A stretch of 64,000 nucleotides of DNA from the NCBI GenBank assembly GCA_023391695.1, contig JAEWAK010000041.1:1-64000 (forward strand). Reading direction: 5' to 3'. The notes below the pieces were generated by a model. It did no database searches. It was not told the DNA's origin and worked only from the letters and a program-made list of their open reading frames with translations. The DNA comes from Bacillota bacterium (GTDB lineage Bacteria > Bacillota > Clostridia > Lachnospirales > Lachnospiraceae). Shown piece after piece: positions 34,075-43,343 of the stretch. Numbering within the stretch: position 1 is the stretch's first letter; every line of letters starts with the position of its first letter. A program made the position numbers and the translations under genes.

Positions 34075-35742
34075 ATGCCAAAGTATTCAATTGGTGTTGA
34101 TTTTGGAACATTATCCGGCCGCGCTTTACTGGTTAATGTGGAAACTGGGGAAGAATTAAGCGACGCAACTTTAGAATATCCCCATGGGGTAATGGATGAA
34201 ACCCTACCTGACGGTACTAAGCTTAAACCGGACTGGGCGCTGCAGCATCCGCTGGATTATGTGGAAGTATTTAAGACTGCCATACCTGCCGTGTTAAAAG
34301 AATCCGGCGTATCAGCGGAGGATATTATCGGCGTCGGCGTTGATTTTACGGCATGTACCATGCTTCCGGTCAAGGCTGACGGCACTCCCCTCTGCCTTCT
34401 GGACAAATACAAAAGTGATCCCCACGCTTACATAAAGTTGTGGAAGCACCATGCTGCCCAGGATAAAGCCAACAAATTAAATCAGATTGCAGCCGGGATG
34501 AATCAGGACTGGCTGGCAAGATACGGCGGTAAAATATCTTCCGAATGGATGTTTCCGAAGATCTGGCAGATTTTAGACGAAGCACCGCATATATACGAAG
34601 AAGCCGATTATTTTATGGAAGCAGCCGATTGGGTAATCTGGCAGCTGACCGGAGTCCAGACCCGAAATTCCTGTACGGCCGGTTATAAAGCCATGTGGCA
34701 TAAGCAAAAGGGTTATCCGGACAAAGCCTTTTTTAAGGCCCTGGATCCAAGGCTTGAGAATGTGGTGGAAGATAAATTAAACTGCCCCATTACCCCCTTA
34801 GGCACCAAGGCCGGGGAAATTACGGATAAAGCCGCCGGATTTACCGGATTAAAGGCCGGTACGGCAGTAGCCGTAGCCAATGTGGATGCCCATGTTACCG
34901 TTCCCGCCGTTAAAATAGACGGTCCGGGAAAACTGCTTGCCATTATGGGGACCTCAACCTGCCATATCCTTTTAAGCAACGAAGAACATACGGTGCCTGG
35001 TATGTGCGGTGTAGTGGAAGACGGTGTCTGCCCGGGATTCTTCGGATATGAAGCCGGCCAGTCCTGTGTAGGTGACCATTTTGCCTGGTTCGTAGAAAAC
35101 TGCGTCAGTGCCGAATATTACGAAGCAGCCAAAGCAAAAGGCCTTAACATACACCAATATCTGACCCAAAAAGCAGAACAGCTGAAAGTCGGACAGAGCG
35201 GATTGGTTGCCCTGGACTGGTGGAACGGTAACCGTTCGGTTTTAGTGGATGTGGATCTGACCGGCATGATATTGGGAATGACCCTTCAGACCAAACCGGA
35301 AGAGATCTACCGCGCCTTAATTGAAGCAACTGCCTTTGGTACCAGAAAGATTATCGAAACCTTCCGGGCAGGCGGAGTACCGGTAGATGAATTTTATGCT
35401 TCCGGCGGAATTTCCCTGAAAAACCCTATGGCTATGCAGATTTATGCGGATATTATTAAGATTCCTATTAAAATCGGCGGCACCACCCAGGGACCCGCAT
35501 TGGGCAGCGCTATTTTCGGTGCCGTTGCGGCCGGTCCGGAAAAAGGCGGATATGATGATGTATTTAAAGCCGGCAGTGTCATGGGTAAACTGCGTGATAC
35601 AATTTACACCCCTATCCCGGAAAATGCCAAAGTATACGATTTACTTTATGCCGAATATTCCAAACTCCATGATTATTTCGGCCGCGGCGAAAACGATGTA
35701 ATGAAGCGCCTGAAGGAAATCAAAAAACAGCAGAGTAAATAA
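34075..35742 (+). CDS. araB: Ribulokinase
   Basis: A 555-residue FGGY-family kinase that phosphorylates L-ribulose to L-ribulose 5-phosphate. Signatures are the N-terminal SIGVDFGTLSGRALLV, GVGVDFTACTMLPV and the FGGY-like C-terminal GTTQGPALGSAIFGAVAAG. Length and order (araB-araA-araD) are as in Gram-positive arabinose operons. AGGAGG precedes the ATG. Confidence 0.96.
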   Translation: MPKYSIGVDFGTLSGRALLVNVETGEELSDATLEYPHGVMDETLPDGTKLKPDWALQHPLDYVEVFKTAIPAVLKESGVSAEDIIGVGVDFTACTMLPVKADGTPLCLLDKYKSDPHAYIKLWKHHAAQDKANKLNQIAAGMNQDWLARYGGKISSEWMFPKIWQILDEAPHIYEEADYFMEAADWVIWQLTGVQTRNSCTAGYKAMWHKQKGYPDKAFFKALDPRLENVVEDKLNCPITPLGTKAGEITDKAAGFTGLKAGTAVAVANVDAHVTVPAVKIDGPGKLLAIMGTSTCHILLSNEEHTVPGMCGVVEDGVCPGFFGYEAGQSCVGDHFAWFVENCVSAEYYEAAKAKGLNIHQYLTQKAEQLKVGQSGLVALDWWNGNRSVLVDVDLTGMILGMTLQTKPEEIYRALIEATAFGTRKIIETFRAGGVPVDEFYASGGISLKNPMAMQIYADIIKIPIKIGGTTQGPALGSAIFGAVAAGPEKGGYDDVFKAGSVMGKLRDTIYTPIPENAKVYDLLYAEYSKLHDYFGRGENDVMKRLKEIKKQQSK

Positions 35743-35773
35743 GTTAACCTATCAATGAATATACAGCAAAGCG

Positions 35774-35793
35774 GTATACGAATATCCGCTTTG
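35774..35793 (+). repeat. Short dispersed motif before araA
   Basis: The sequence ATACGAATATCCGCTTTGAC recurs with few changes at 32244-32263 and 9569-9588. Here it forms CAAAGCGG/CCGCTTTG arms just before the araA ribosome binding site (35765-35791). Confidence 0.5.
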
Positions 35794-35813
35794 ACAAGAA
35801 GGAGGATTGTCAA

Positions 35814-37292
35814 ATGTCATCAATGAAACGATATGAGTTCTGGTTCATTACCGGCTCCCAGCACCTTTATGGACCGGAAACCTTAAAAGCGGTAGCCGGG
35901 CATTCCCAGATCATGGCGAAAGGATTAAACGAATCTGCTGTTATTCCCTGTTCTGTTATTTATAAGCCCATTGTTACCACACCGGATGAAATAACAAAGA
36001 TAATCAAAGAAGCCAACTATGATGAAAACTGTGCCGGCATTATCACCTGGATGCACACATTTTCACCCTCTAAAATGTGGATTAACGGTTTATCCATCCT
36101 GGAAAAGCCCTACTGCCATTTCCATACCCAGTTTAACCGTACCATCCCCAATGAAGGCATCGATATGGATTTCATGAATTTAAACCAGTCCGCCCATGGG
36201 GACAGGGAACACGGATTTATCGGCACCAGAATGCGTATGCCCCGTAAGGCGGTAGCCGGTTACTGGGAAGATGAAGATGTACAGGAAAAAATAGGCAGCT
36301 GGATGCGTTCCGCCATAGGAGCCCTGGTAAGCAGGAACTTAAAGGTAATGCGTTTTGGTGATAATATGCGCCAGGTAGCCGTAACGGAAGGGGATAAAGT
36401 AGAAGCCCAGATAAAGCTTGGCTGGCAGGTAAATACTACGGCCGTTGGTGATCTGGTGGAAGAAATTAACACCGTTACCGAGGAGCAGGTGGATACATTA
36501 TTAAAGGAATACCAGGAAAAATATATAATTGCTACCGATAACATAGCCTCAATCCGTTACCAGGCCAAAGCAGAAATCGCAATGAAGAAAATGCTGAAAG
36601 AAGCTGGCTGCGGCGCTTATACCAATACTTTTGAAGACCTCCACGGCATGGAACAGTTACCGGGACTTGCAAGCCAGAGGTTAATGGAAGCCGGTTACGG
36701 TTACGGAGGCGAAGGTGACTGGAAAGTATCTGCCATGACCCATATCATGAAACAAATGGCAGAAGGTTTGGAAGGCGGCACTGCCTTTATGGAAGACTAT
36801 ACTTATGATTTAACAAAAGGCAATGAACTGTCCCTGGGTGCCCATATGTTAGAGGTATGCCCCACCCTGGCTGCCGATAAGCCCAGGATCGAAGTACATC
36901 CCCTTGGCATCGGCGGCAAAGCGGATCCTGCCCGTCTTGTATTTGAAGGACATCCGGGCAAGGCAATCGTGGTATCCCTGGTAGATATGGGGGGCCGCTT
37001 CCGCTTAATCGTACAGGATGTAGAAGCTGTAAAACCTATCTATGATATGCCTAATCTCCCTGTTGCCCGGGTTATGTGGAAAGCCATGCCGGATCTTAAA
37101 ACCGGCGCAGAATGCTGGATTTTAGCAGGCGGAGCACACCATACCGTATTTTCCTATTCCCTGACTGCCGAACAGATGCAGGATTTTGCGGAAATCATGG
37201 GAATTGAATATGTTCATATCGGTAAAGATACCACTATCGAGGGATTAAAGCAGCTGCTATTCCTTCAGGATATTGCCTGGAAGTTAAAATAA
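35814..37292 (+). CDS. araA: L-arabinose isomerase
   Basis: A 492-residue enzyme converting L-arabinose to L-ribulose. The N-terminus (YEFWFITGSQHLYGPETL), the metal/substrate region (TWMHTFSPSKMWI, FHTQFNRTIP) and the C-terminal QDIAWKLK are all typical. GGAGG precedes the ATG at 35814. The gap to araB contains only the short motif at 35774. Confidence 0.97.
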   Translation: MSSMKRYEFWFITGSQHLYGPETLKAVAGHSQIMAKGLNESAVIPCSVIYKPIVTTPDEITKIIKEANYDENCAGIITWMHTFSPSKMWINGLSILEKPYCHFHTQFNRTIPNEGIDMDFMNLNQSAHGDREHGFIGTRMRMPRKAVAGYWEDEDVQEKIGSWMRSAIGALVSRNLKVMRFGDNMRQVAVTEGDKVEAQIKLGWQVNTTAVGDLVEEINTVTEEQVDTLLKEYQEKYIIATDNIASIRYQAKAEIAMKKMLKEAGCGAYTNTFEDLHGMEQLPGLASQRLMEAGYGYGGEGDWKVSAMTHIMKQMAEGLEGGTAFMEDYTYDLTKGNELSLGAHMLEVCPTLAADKPRIEVHPLGIGGKADPARLVFEGHPGKAIVVSLVDMGGRFRLIVQDVEAVKPIYDMPNLPVARVMWKAMPDLKTGAECWILAGGAHHTVFSYSLTAEQMQDFAEIMGIEYVHIGKDTTIEGLKQLLFLQDIAWKLK

Positions 37293-37312
37293 TCTCGGAA
37301 AGGAAGACTGCA

Positions 37313-38026
37313 ATGTTAGAAAGCTTAAAGAAACAAGTATATGATGCAAATATGTTATTGCCGAAATACGGTCTGATTACCTTTACCTGGGGGAATGTGT
37401 CCGGTATTGACAGGGAGTCCGGTTATATTGTTATTAAGCCCTCCGGTGTGGAGTATGATGACATGAAGGCAGAAGATATGGTTGTTATCGACTTGGACGG
37501 CAACCGCATTGAAGGAAAATTAAATCCCTCCTCCGATACGGCAACCCATATTGAATTGTATAAAGCCTTCCCAGGTATCGGAGGCATTGTACATACCCAC
37601 TCCCGCTGGGCAACCACCTTTGCCCAGGCCGGCCGGGGCATTCCGGCCCTGGGTACTACCCATGCCGACTATTTTTACGGGGAGATTCCCTGTACACGCC
37701 AAATGACACCGGAAGAAATCCAGGCTGCTTACGAGAAAGAAACCGGTACCGTTATCATAGAACGTTTTAAGAAAGATAATATTCAGCCCGAAGACGTTCC
37801 CGGCGTAGTCGTATACAGCCATGGCCCCTTTACCTGGGGCACCGACGCACACATTGCGGTCCATAATGCGGTTGTCTTGGAGGAAGTTGCTTTTATGGCC
37901 TGGCATAACCTGGTACTGTCCGGAGGATCAATCCCGCCCATGCAGCAGGAACTCCTGGATAAGCATTATTTACGTAAACATGGCAAAAATGCATATTATG
38001 GACAGGGAACTCCCTCCGGCCATTAA
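37313..38026 (+). CDS. araD: L-ribulose-5-phosphate 4-epimerase
   Basis: A 237-residue class II aldolase-family epimerase that delivers D-xylulose 5-phosphate to the pentose phosphate pathway. The zinc histidines are in VHTHSRWATTFAQAG and the later H in AHIAVHNAVVLEEVA. TWGNVSG and KPSGVEYDDM are conserved. It is 20 bp after araA, with AAAGGAAG before the ATG. Confidence 0.96.
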   Translation: MLESLKKQVYDANMLLPKYGLITFTWGNVSGIDRESGYIVIKPSGVEYDDMKAEDMVVIDLDGNRIEGKLNPSSDTATHIELYKAFPGIGGIVHTHSRWATTFAQAGRGIPALGTTHADYFYGEIPCTRQMTPEEIQAAYEKETGTVIIERFKKDNIQPEDVPGVVVYSHGPFTWGTDAHIAVHNAVVLEEVAFMAWHNLVLSGGSIPPMQQELLDKHYLRKHGKNAYYGQGTPSGH

Positions 38027-38149
38027 AGGGATAAAACGGTTTTGTCTATGCCGGATTATTGAGGACCGTATTAACACACAACAATTTTTACAATTATTTT
38101 ACCAACAAAATACTGTACTGTGATTATTAAAAAACTAATATACCATAAT

Positions 38150-38410
38150 TTTGACGCAACATATTAACACACAACAATAATTGCACAATAACTACTATAC
38201 AACAATTATAACACAACAATGCCACACAGCATTATCACACAGCATTATCACACAGCAATTATCACACAGTAATTATCACACAGTAATTATTTCACGGTAA
38301 TTGATTCACAATAATTGATTCACAATAATTAATTCACAGTAATTGATTCACAATAATTGATTCACAGTAATTTATTCACAGTAATTTATTCACAGTATTA
38401 TAACACAACA
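38150..38410. repeat. AT-rich minisatellite after araD
   Basis: A long run of 13-15-bp units of the form CACAGTAATTGATT, CACACAGCATTAT and variants, roughly fifteen or more copies with gradual drift from ACACAACAAT-type units at the left to TCACAGTAATTTAT at the right. It contains no gene. It lies between the araD stop and a terminator at 38432. Confidence 0.85.
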
Positions 38411-38431
38411 ATATTAACAACTATATAAATA

Positions 38432-38463
38432 AATTGGCCTGTATACAACTGTACAGGCCAATT
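38432..38463 (+). terminator. Terminator of the ara operon
   Basis: A perfect 12-bp stem (AATTGGCCTGTA/TACAGGCCAATT) followed by TTTTATAA. It lies 400 bp past araD, beyond the tandem repeat, so the repeat would be transcribed. Confidence 0.8.
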
Positions 38464-38475
38464 TTTATAAATAAC

Positions 38476-38610
38476 TTATGTTCTGCCGGCATAAAAATAT
38501 GCCTCTGCCGGTGTATAAACGTGTCGGTTAAAAATTACCGCCAGAATAAAAGTCTCCGCGCCAAAGGAGATATTCGCAATTCCCCTAGTTACATACCAAT
38601 TACACAGCAC
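38476..38610 (-). repeat. REP-like element with open frame
   Basis: The minus strand is open for about 44 codons starting at a GTG and reads CNWYVTRGIANISFGAET, then continues to a stop. Its GCGAATATC..CTTTGG core resembles the short motifs at 32244, 35774 and 9569. I judge it a repeat element whose translation is incidental; a real small protein is less likely because there is no ribosome binding site. Confidence 0.4.
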
Positions 38611-38949
38611 TGCTGCTTATTCAGCGGAATCCCCAGACCCCACTGAAAAATTAAGTCAACTTCCTCCGACCAGGCGGAAGACTTCCTTAATAGGTTAAAT
38701 TATAAATAAAAACTTATTTTTAATCACTATTTAACGAAATATAAACTCTTAATTTTTTATTAAGCTATTATTTTTTCTTGATACAATAGAGGAAATAATC
38801 TATAATATATATATTATTTACATATACTACGATTTGTACAACAATTTTATTTATTAAATAGAGACAACCCCTACATTAAAATTTATAATCTTTCATACTT
38901 AATATTAAATTAAAAATTATACCATTAGGTTTTATATAAAGGAGTTATT

Positions 38950-40404
38950 ATGAAAAAATCGATTGCGCTGCTAAGCGTTATATGCTTATTATTTATAAAT
39001 ACAACAACGACCTATTCCCAATCCATATTAAATACCGTAACAACCAAGGAAAACAGTAAATCGGACGATTCCAAATCTTCCAAACCTAAATGGCCTGACA
39101 ATGAACCCAGTGTAAACTCGGACGCAGCAATTGTAATGGAAGCTTCCACAGGAGCCATCTTATATTCTAAAAATATCCATAAAACTTATTACCCTGCAAG
39201 TATTACCAAAATTCTGACGGCATTACTTGCAATTGAGAACTCTTCTTTAGGGGAAACCGTAACTTTCTCCAAGGAAGCTGTCTATGACGTTGATTTGGAC
39301 AGCAGCCGTATTGGTATAGATGTGGGTGAAAAACTCACCATGGAACAATGCCTCTATGGAATTATGCTGGAATCTGCCAATGAGGTTTCCTACGCAATTG
39401 CGGAACATGTATCCGGCAGTGTGGAATCTTTTTCCGAACTTATGAATAAGAAAGCGAAGGAATTGGGCTGTACGGATTCCAATTTTGTGAATCCCCATGG
39501 CTTACCGGACGAAAATCATTATACTTCCGTCTACGATATGGCTTTAATCTCCAGAGCGGCCATTAATAACGATACGTTCCGGAAAATAACCGGTACAAGG
39601 ACCTATGCCATTCCTCCTACCAACATACAGGAAGAAACGAGATATTTAGCAAATCACCATAAATTTGTGAACAGGGGAATTCATTTTGACGACGCTATAG
39701 GCGGTAAAACCGGCTATACCTCCAAGGCCAAATATACCCTGGTAACTTTTGCAGAACGGAACGGTTTAACTCTTATCAGTGTTATTATGCACTGTGACAG
39801 CATTCAGAATGAGTATTCCGACAGTGCGGCCCTGCTTAACTATGGCTTTGACAACTTCTCCATTTATAATATTGCTGATAAAGAAGACCCTGATTCGGAA
39901 GATACCAATCCGCTATTTACCAAATACAGCCCTCTGTTCAGCAGATCCACTTCACAGCTTCAAATCAGCCCCAAAGGCAATATAGTCCTGCCTAATTCGG
40001 CGAATTATAAAGATGCCAAGAAGGAAATTAAATTAACGCCGCTGGATAAAATAACGGACGGTGAGAATGTTATCGGTACCATAAAATATACGTATGGCGA
40101 TACTTTTGTCGGCTCTGCTGACATTATATATGATAATACTGCTTCCAGTTCCTTTTTAAAAGGCTCATATATACCAACGCCTGCGGCTTCACCTGCTCCA
40201 AATGGCAATGATGCTTCCGGCCGTTCCGAAGATTCCGGCAATTTAAAACCCATCATAATCGGAATTATAATCGGCGGAATTATATTGGGATTCATATTAT
40301 ACATCATCTTTGTGGAATTGCCTTTTCGAAGAAGAAGAAATTCCTATTTAGAAAAAAGAGGACGCAGTAAGCGTTATCATAATAAAGACTACGTGGATTT
40401 TTAA
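38950..40404 (+). CDS. D-alanyl-D-alanine carboxypeptidase (DacA/DacF type)
   Basis: A 484-residue penicillin-binding protein of the S11 family. A signal peptide covers ~1-23; the active-site motifs are S84-ITK, S142-AN and K253-TG. An extended C-terminal region of low complexity (SPAPNGND..) leads to a transmembrane helix (PIIIGIIIGGIILGFILYIIF) and a basic cytoplasmic tail (FRRRRNS). It trims the terminal D-Ala of peptidoglycan. AAAGGAG precedes the ATG. Confidence 0.93.
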   Translation: MKKSIALLSVICLLFINTTTTYSQSILNTVTTKENSKSDDSKSSKPKWPDNEPSVNSDAAIVMEASTGAILYSKNIHKTYYPASITKILTALLAIENSSLGETVTFSKEAVYDVDLDSSRIGIDVGEKLTMEQCLYGIMLESANEVSYAIAEHVSGSVESFSELMNKKAKELGCTDSNFVNPHGLPDENHYTSVYDMALISRAAINNDTFRKITGTRTYAIPPTNIQEETRYLANHHKFVNRGIHFDDAIGGKTGYTSKAKYTLVTFAERNGLTLISVIMHCDSIQNEYSDSAALLNYGFDNFSIYNIADKEDPDSEDTNPLFTKYSPLFSRSTSQLQISPKGNIVLPNSANYKDAKKEIKLTPLDKITDGENVIGTIKYTYGDTFVGSADIIYDNTASSSFLKGSYIPTPAASPAPNGNDASGRSEDSGNLKPIIIGIIIGGIILGFILYIIFVELPFRRRRNSYLEKRGRSKRYHNKDYVDF

Positions 40405-40427
40405 TATACACATATCAACCAAAAGAA

Positions 40428-40471
40428 CAGGCTGCCGAATCAGTAACTTTCTTCAATGATTTGGCAGCCTG
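40428..40471 (+). terminator. Hairpin after the carboxypeptidase gene
   Basis: CAGGCTGCC and GGCAGCCTG arms with an inner AATCA/TGATT pairing, 24 bp past the stop. No T-run follows directly; the second hairpin at 40487 has one. Confidence 0.6.
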
Positions 40472-40486
40472 AAACATACCTATATA

Positions 40487-40520
40487 AAAGGGACTTCCCT
40501 TAATATAGGAAAGTCCCTTT
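40487..40520. terminator. Bidirectional terminator, carboxypeptidase gene and tRNA-Arg
   Basis: AAAGGGACTT/AAGTCCCTTT with inner CC/GG pairs, followed by TTGTATA on the plus strand and by TATATAG on the minus strand. It lies 8 bp from the tRNA 3' end. Confidence 0.75.
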
Positions 40521-40527
40521 TTGTATA

Positions 40528-40601
40528 TGCACCTAACTGGATTCGAACCAGCGGCCTACCGCTTAGGAGGCGGTCGCTCTATCCTACTGAGCTATAGATG
40601 C
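40528..40601 (-). tRNA. tRNA-Arg (CCT)
   Basis: The minus strand folds as a tRNA: acceptor GCATCTA/TAGGTGC, D-arm AGCTCAGTAGGATAGAGC, anticodon arm ACCGCCTCCTAAGCGGT with CCT, T-arm CTGGTTCGAATCCAG. CCA is not encoded. It reads AGG codons. Confidence 0.95.
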
Positions 40602-40658
40602 ATTGACTACCTTATGGCAGCAAAACTATTCTACTATTTTATTTCAAATAAGTCAACC

Positions 40659-41555
40659 TTAATTCAAACATTTCTCCGAATTAAAATCAATATTTCCCTG
40701 TAACCATATATTTCCCTTAAACCTTCTGCCTATAACCGGTTCTCCAAGTAAATCCTTTTTATTAATGACAACCTGAAAAATAACGTCATTGCAGGAAATC
40801 ATAAGGCTGTATACTTCTTCTTTTGTATATTCGTTCGTAAGAGTATCCATATCGATTATGGTTCCCAGCACCGTATAGTTATCGGACTCCGAACCATAAG
40901 GGGTAAAAGAAGTTTCTACTATAGTATAGATATCCTCCACCTTAGCCCTTCTTGAAATCATGGCATACATATCAATATCGTCAATTGTTAAACTATCTAT
41001 CGCTTCCTGATTCCCTTTTTTGGCTTCTGCTATCAGCTGCCTCCTGTATTGTACATCGGCACTGTTGTTCTTAGCCAGTTTTTCATCAAATTCCATGGGA
41101 AGGATGATCTTTCCGGAAATAGACAAAGCGGATAAGTAAATAGGCAGCAGCCGGTCACTTTGATTTTTATTCTTTCCATCTTTTAAATAATCCACCACAT
41201 TCTGCAGGTAGAAAATCAGGGAAACACCAAGTCTTATATCGTCGCACATGCCAGTGTAAGCTTCCGTATCTACTCTCTTTATAATAGAAGTCTCTTCTTT
41301 CGTACTCATATACTGGCTTTTAAAATAAGGAAAATAATGCTCCATATAAAATTTCCCTTCGGAATCAATTTCTCCGCGGAGGGTAATCCCCATTTGTTTT
41401 GAATACATTTTAGTGATTTCAGTGAAAATTTTATCATTCGGCATATTATATATCTTTTTCTCTGTCGGCTGATCTATGATTATGCCTAACAATCGCTCTA
41501 ATTCTATCCTATCAATAACTTCACTAAATCCTATGGCTCTTAAATAACTATGCAC
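40659..41555 (-). CDS. DUF3881 family protein
   Basis: About 298 residues, beginning HSYLRAIGFSEVIDRIELE. This looks like the DUF3881 family found in Lachnospiraceae; no function is known. It has no membrane segment and no recognisable catalytic motif. The GTG at 41555 is at good spacing from AGGTGG; an ATG at 41561 lies too close. The 300-bp gap upstream holds no feature I can support. Confidence 0.65.
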   Translation of the reverse strand: MHSYLRAIGFSEVIDRIELERLLGIIIDQPTEKKIYNMPNDKIFTEITKMYSKQMGITLRGEIDSEGKFYMEHYFPYFKSQYMSTKEETSIIKRVDTEAYTGMCDDIRLGVSLIFYLQNVVDYLKDGKNKNQSDRLLPIYLSALSISGKIILPMEFDEKLAKNNSADVQYRRQLIAEAKKGNQEAIDSLTIDDIDMYAMISRRAKVEDIYTIVETSFTPYGSESDNYTVLGTIIDMDTLTNEYTKEEVYSLMISCNDVIFQVVINKKDLLGEPVIGRRFKGNIWLQGNIDFNSEKCLN

Positions 41556-41870
41556 AATCATCCACCACCTAACTATTATGATACTAGATTACCTCATTAT
41601 ATGGAGTCTAGCTTATTTAACATACCCAATATTTTAAATATTATACAAATTAATATTTATCTATTACTTATAACATATTTTTGCGCTACTGGCAAGAATT
41701 ATTCCATTGTCATAAGTCGTAAAATGTAAATTTAATAATTTCTAAATGTTTACATAATAAAACTGATCGGAAATTGGTTTTTAATTTCCTTAAATAGCAT
41801 ATACTTCCTTAATAAAAAATTCTCCCATCCCAAATTATTCAAAGGACGAAAGAATTTAGCGGTTTCATTA

Positions 41871-42935
41871 TTATAAGTCAACCGTATCTTCAATTAATAC
41901 AGTTAATTCCTTATTTAAATCTTTCTCAACCCAGGTTGTATACTTTTTCCCATTGGCGTCAGAAATCATATGCAGCACCGGCCTTGTCGGGCATTTTGCA
42001 TTTTGTCTGATTACGATACCTTTTTCACCTTTATTCGTTACAACCACGGTACCGTTCGGATAGGCCGCAACGGATTCTATAAAAAAGTTAACAATGTCAA
42101 AATCAAACTTTACTCCTGCCTGACTGACAATATAATCGATTGCATGATGAACTTTCATTTTGGGGCATAAAAAACCATAGACATAACTGTCAAAGGTGTC
42201 ACAGACTGCAACGATCTTACTGCCTATTTTAATTTTATCCGCCTTTTTATGGAACGGATATCCGGAACCGTCCAATCTTTCGTGATGGCATAATATAATA
42301 TCTTTCGAAGCCATAGTCAGCCAATCTTCCTTTATAACGGAAGAATAACCATAGACAACATGCTTCATTAATTCCTTCTGTTCCTGCTTATTAAACTGGC
42401 AGTAATTATTGTTTATATAATCAAACTGCATGGAATTGTATCCTATATCATGCAAAAGACTTCCAACAGCTATTTCATGAACTTTAACTTTTGGAAGCTT
42501 CATTCTTAAAGCCAATAACACAGATAAGGCACATACGTTAATGGAATGGGAATATGTACTTTCACTTTTTCTCCGGACCCCTGATATGTTAAATAAAACC
42601 TCCGGCTGTCCGATCATGTCACCTATAATTTGTTCGGCAACTTCCTGTATATTTTCCAGATCGCCATAGCCCTGGTAAGAATACCGGTCAATAATATCCC
42701 TGACAATATCCTGACACTGCTCTTTGATCTTTTCTTCCATATTATCTGTATCTAATATTCCCATGGATAGTTCATCTTCGACATAAACATAATATATGTC
42801 TAATTCTGTAAGCCTTCTGACATATTCCTTTTTAATAACCGACCCTGCTGACATGATTACAATCCCACTGTTACTTAGAATATCTCTTGCAAGCAATTCA
42901 TGTCCCTTGATAGAATCAAGTAACATTCTTCTCAT
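41871..42935 (-). CDS. HD-GYP domain protein, putative c-di-GMP phosphodiesterase
   Basis: A 354-residue protein with an N-terminal ~115-residue helical region and an HD-GYP domain: HSINVCALSVLLALRMKL, HDIGY, HVVYGYS, CHHERLDGSGYPF and AVCDTFDS. All motif histidines and aspartates are present except that the diagnostic DHR-like region is altered. I use the ATG at 42935 (GAGGTG 8 nt upstream). These enzymes hydrolyse cyclic di-GMP; a specific signal is not visible. Confidence 0.88.
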   Translation of the reverse strand: MRRMLLDSIKGHELLARDILSNSGIVIMSAGSVIKKEYVRRLTELDIYYVYVEDELSMGILDTDNMEEKIKEQCQDIVRDIIDRYSYQGYGDLENIQEVAEQIIGDMIGQPEVLFNISGVRRKSESTYSHSINVCALSVLLALRMKLPKVKVHEIAVGSLLHDIGYNSMQFDYINNNYCQFNKQEQKELMKHVVYGYSSVIKEDWLTMASKDIILCHHERLDGSGYPFHKKADKIKIGSKIVAVCDTFDSYVYGFLCPKMKVHHAIDYIVSQAGVKFDFDIVNFFIESVAAYPNGTVVVTNKGEKGIVIRQNAKCPTRPVLHMISDANGKKYTTWVEKDLNKELTVLIEDTVDL

Positions 42936-43239
42936 ATAAAACACCTCGTAATTTAACATTTGCGGATAATGAGCATTTAGCGTAATTGTAATTCTAATTT
43001 CCCGAGGCTTAACTTATCCACTTATATAATACAATATCCAATAATATAATTAATGTCAATATTATGATTGATTAAAAATTTATTAATATTGTTATAATTT
43101 TAACATTTAGTTCTAATTACTCATTTGCTTTTGTAAAATTTATATAACAAAATTTAGCAATTTGTATATTATGTATAATTTGATAGAGTTTAATGTAATA
43201 TTTTTTACGTCAATTTGTAGGTTTTTTATAAAATAAAGT

Positions 43240-43268
43240 TTGACAAATTTCGAAATCTTTGTTATATT
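43240..43268 (+). promoter_or_regulatory. adhE promoter
   Basis: TTGACA (43240-43245), a 17-bp spacer and TATATT (43263-43268): a strong sigma-A promoter about 75 bp before the adhE ATG. Confidence 0.75.
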
Positions 43269-43295
43269 CTAATTGTAAATTTAATATGAAGTTAA

Positions 43296-43313
43296 TTGTT
43301 AAGAAATTAACAC
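43296..43313 (+). promoter_or_regulatory. Rex-binding-site-like box upstream of adhE
   Basis: TTGTTAAGAAATTAACAC matches the Rex consensus TTGTTAANNNNTTAACAA except at the last base. It lies just downstream of the expected transcription start, so NADH-responsive repression of adhE by Rex is likely. Confidence 0.75.
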
Positions 43314-43343
43314 ACTAAAATACATTATAGGAGGATTTATAAT

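Noticed and set aside
38150..38410. CRISPR or iteron origin
   Set aside because: Units are only 13-15 bp with no spacers, and no replication gene adjoins; oriC evidence lies at 60-62 kb.
40521..40703. 60-residue ORF on the plus strand
   Set aside because: It is the antisense reading of tRNA-Arg and its flank, a common false ORF.
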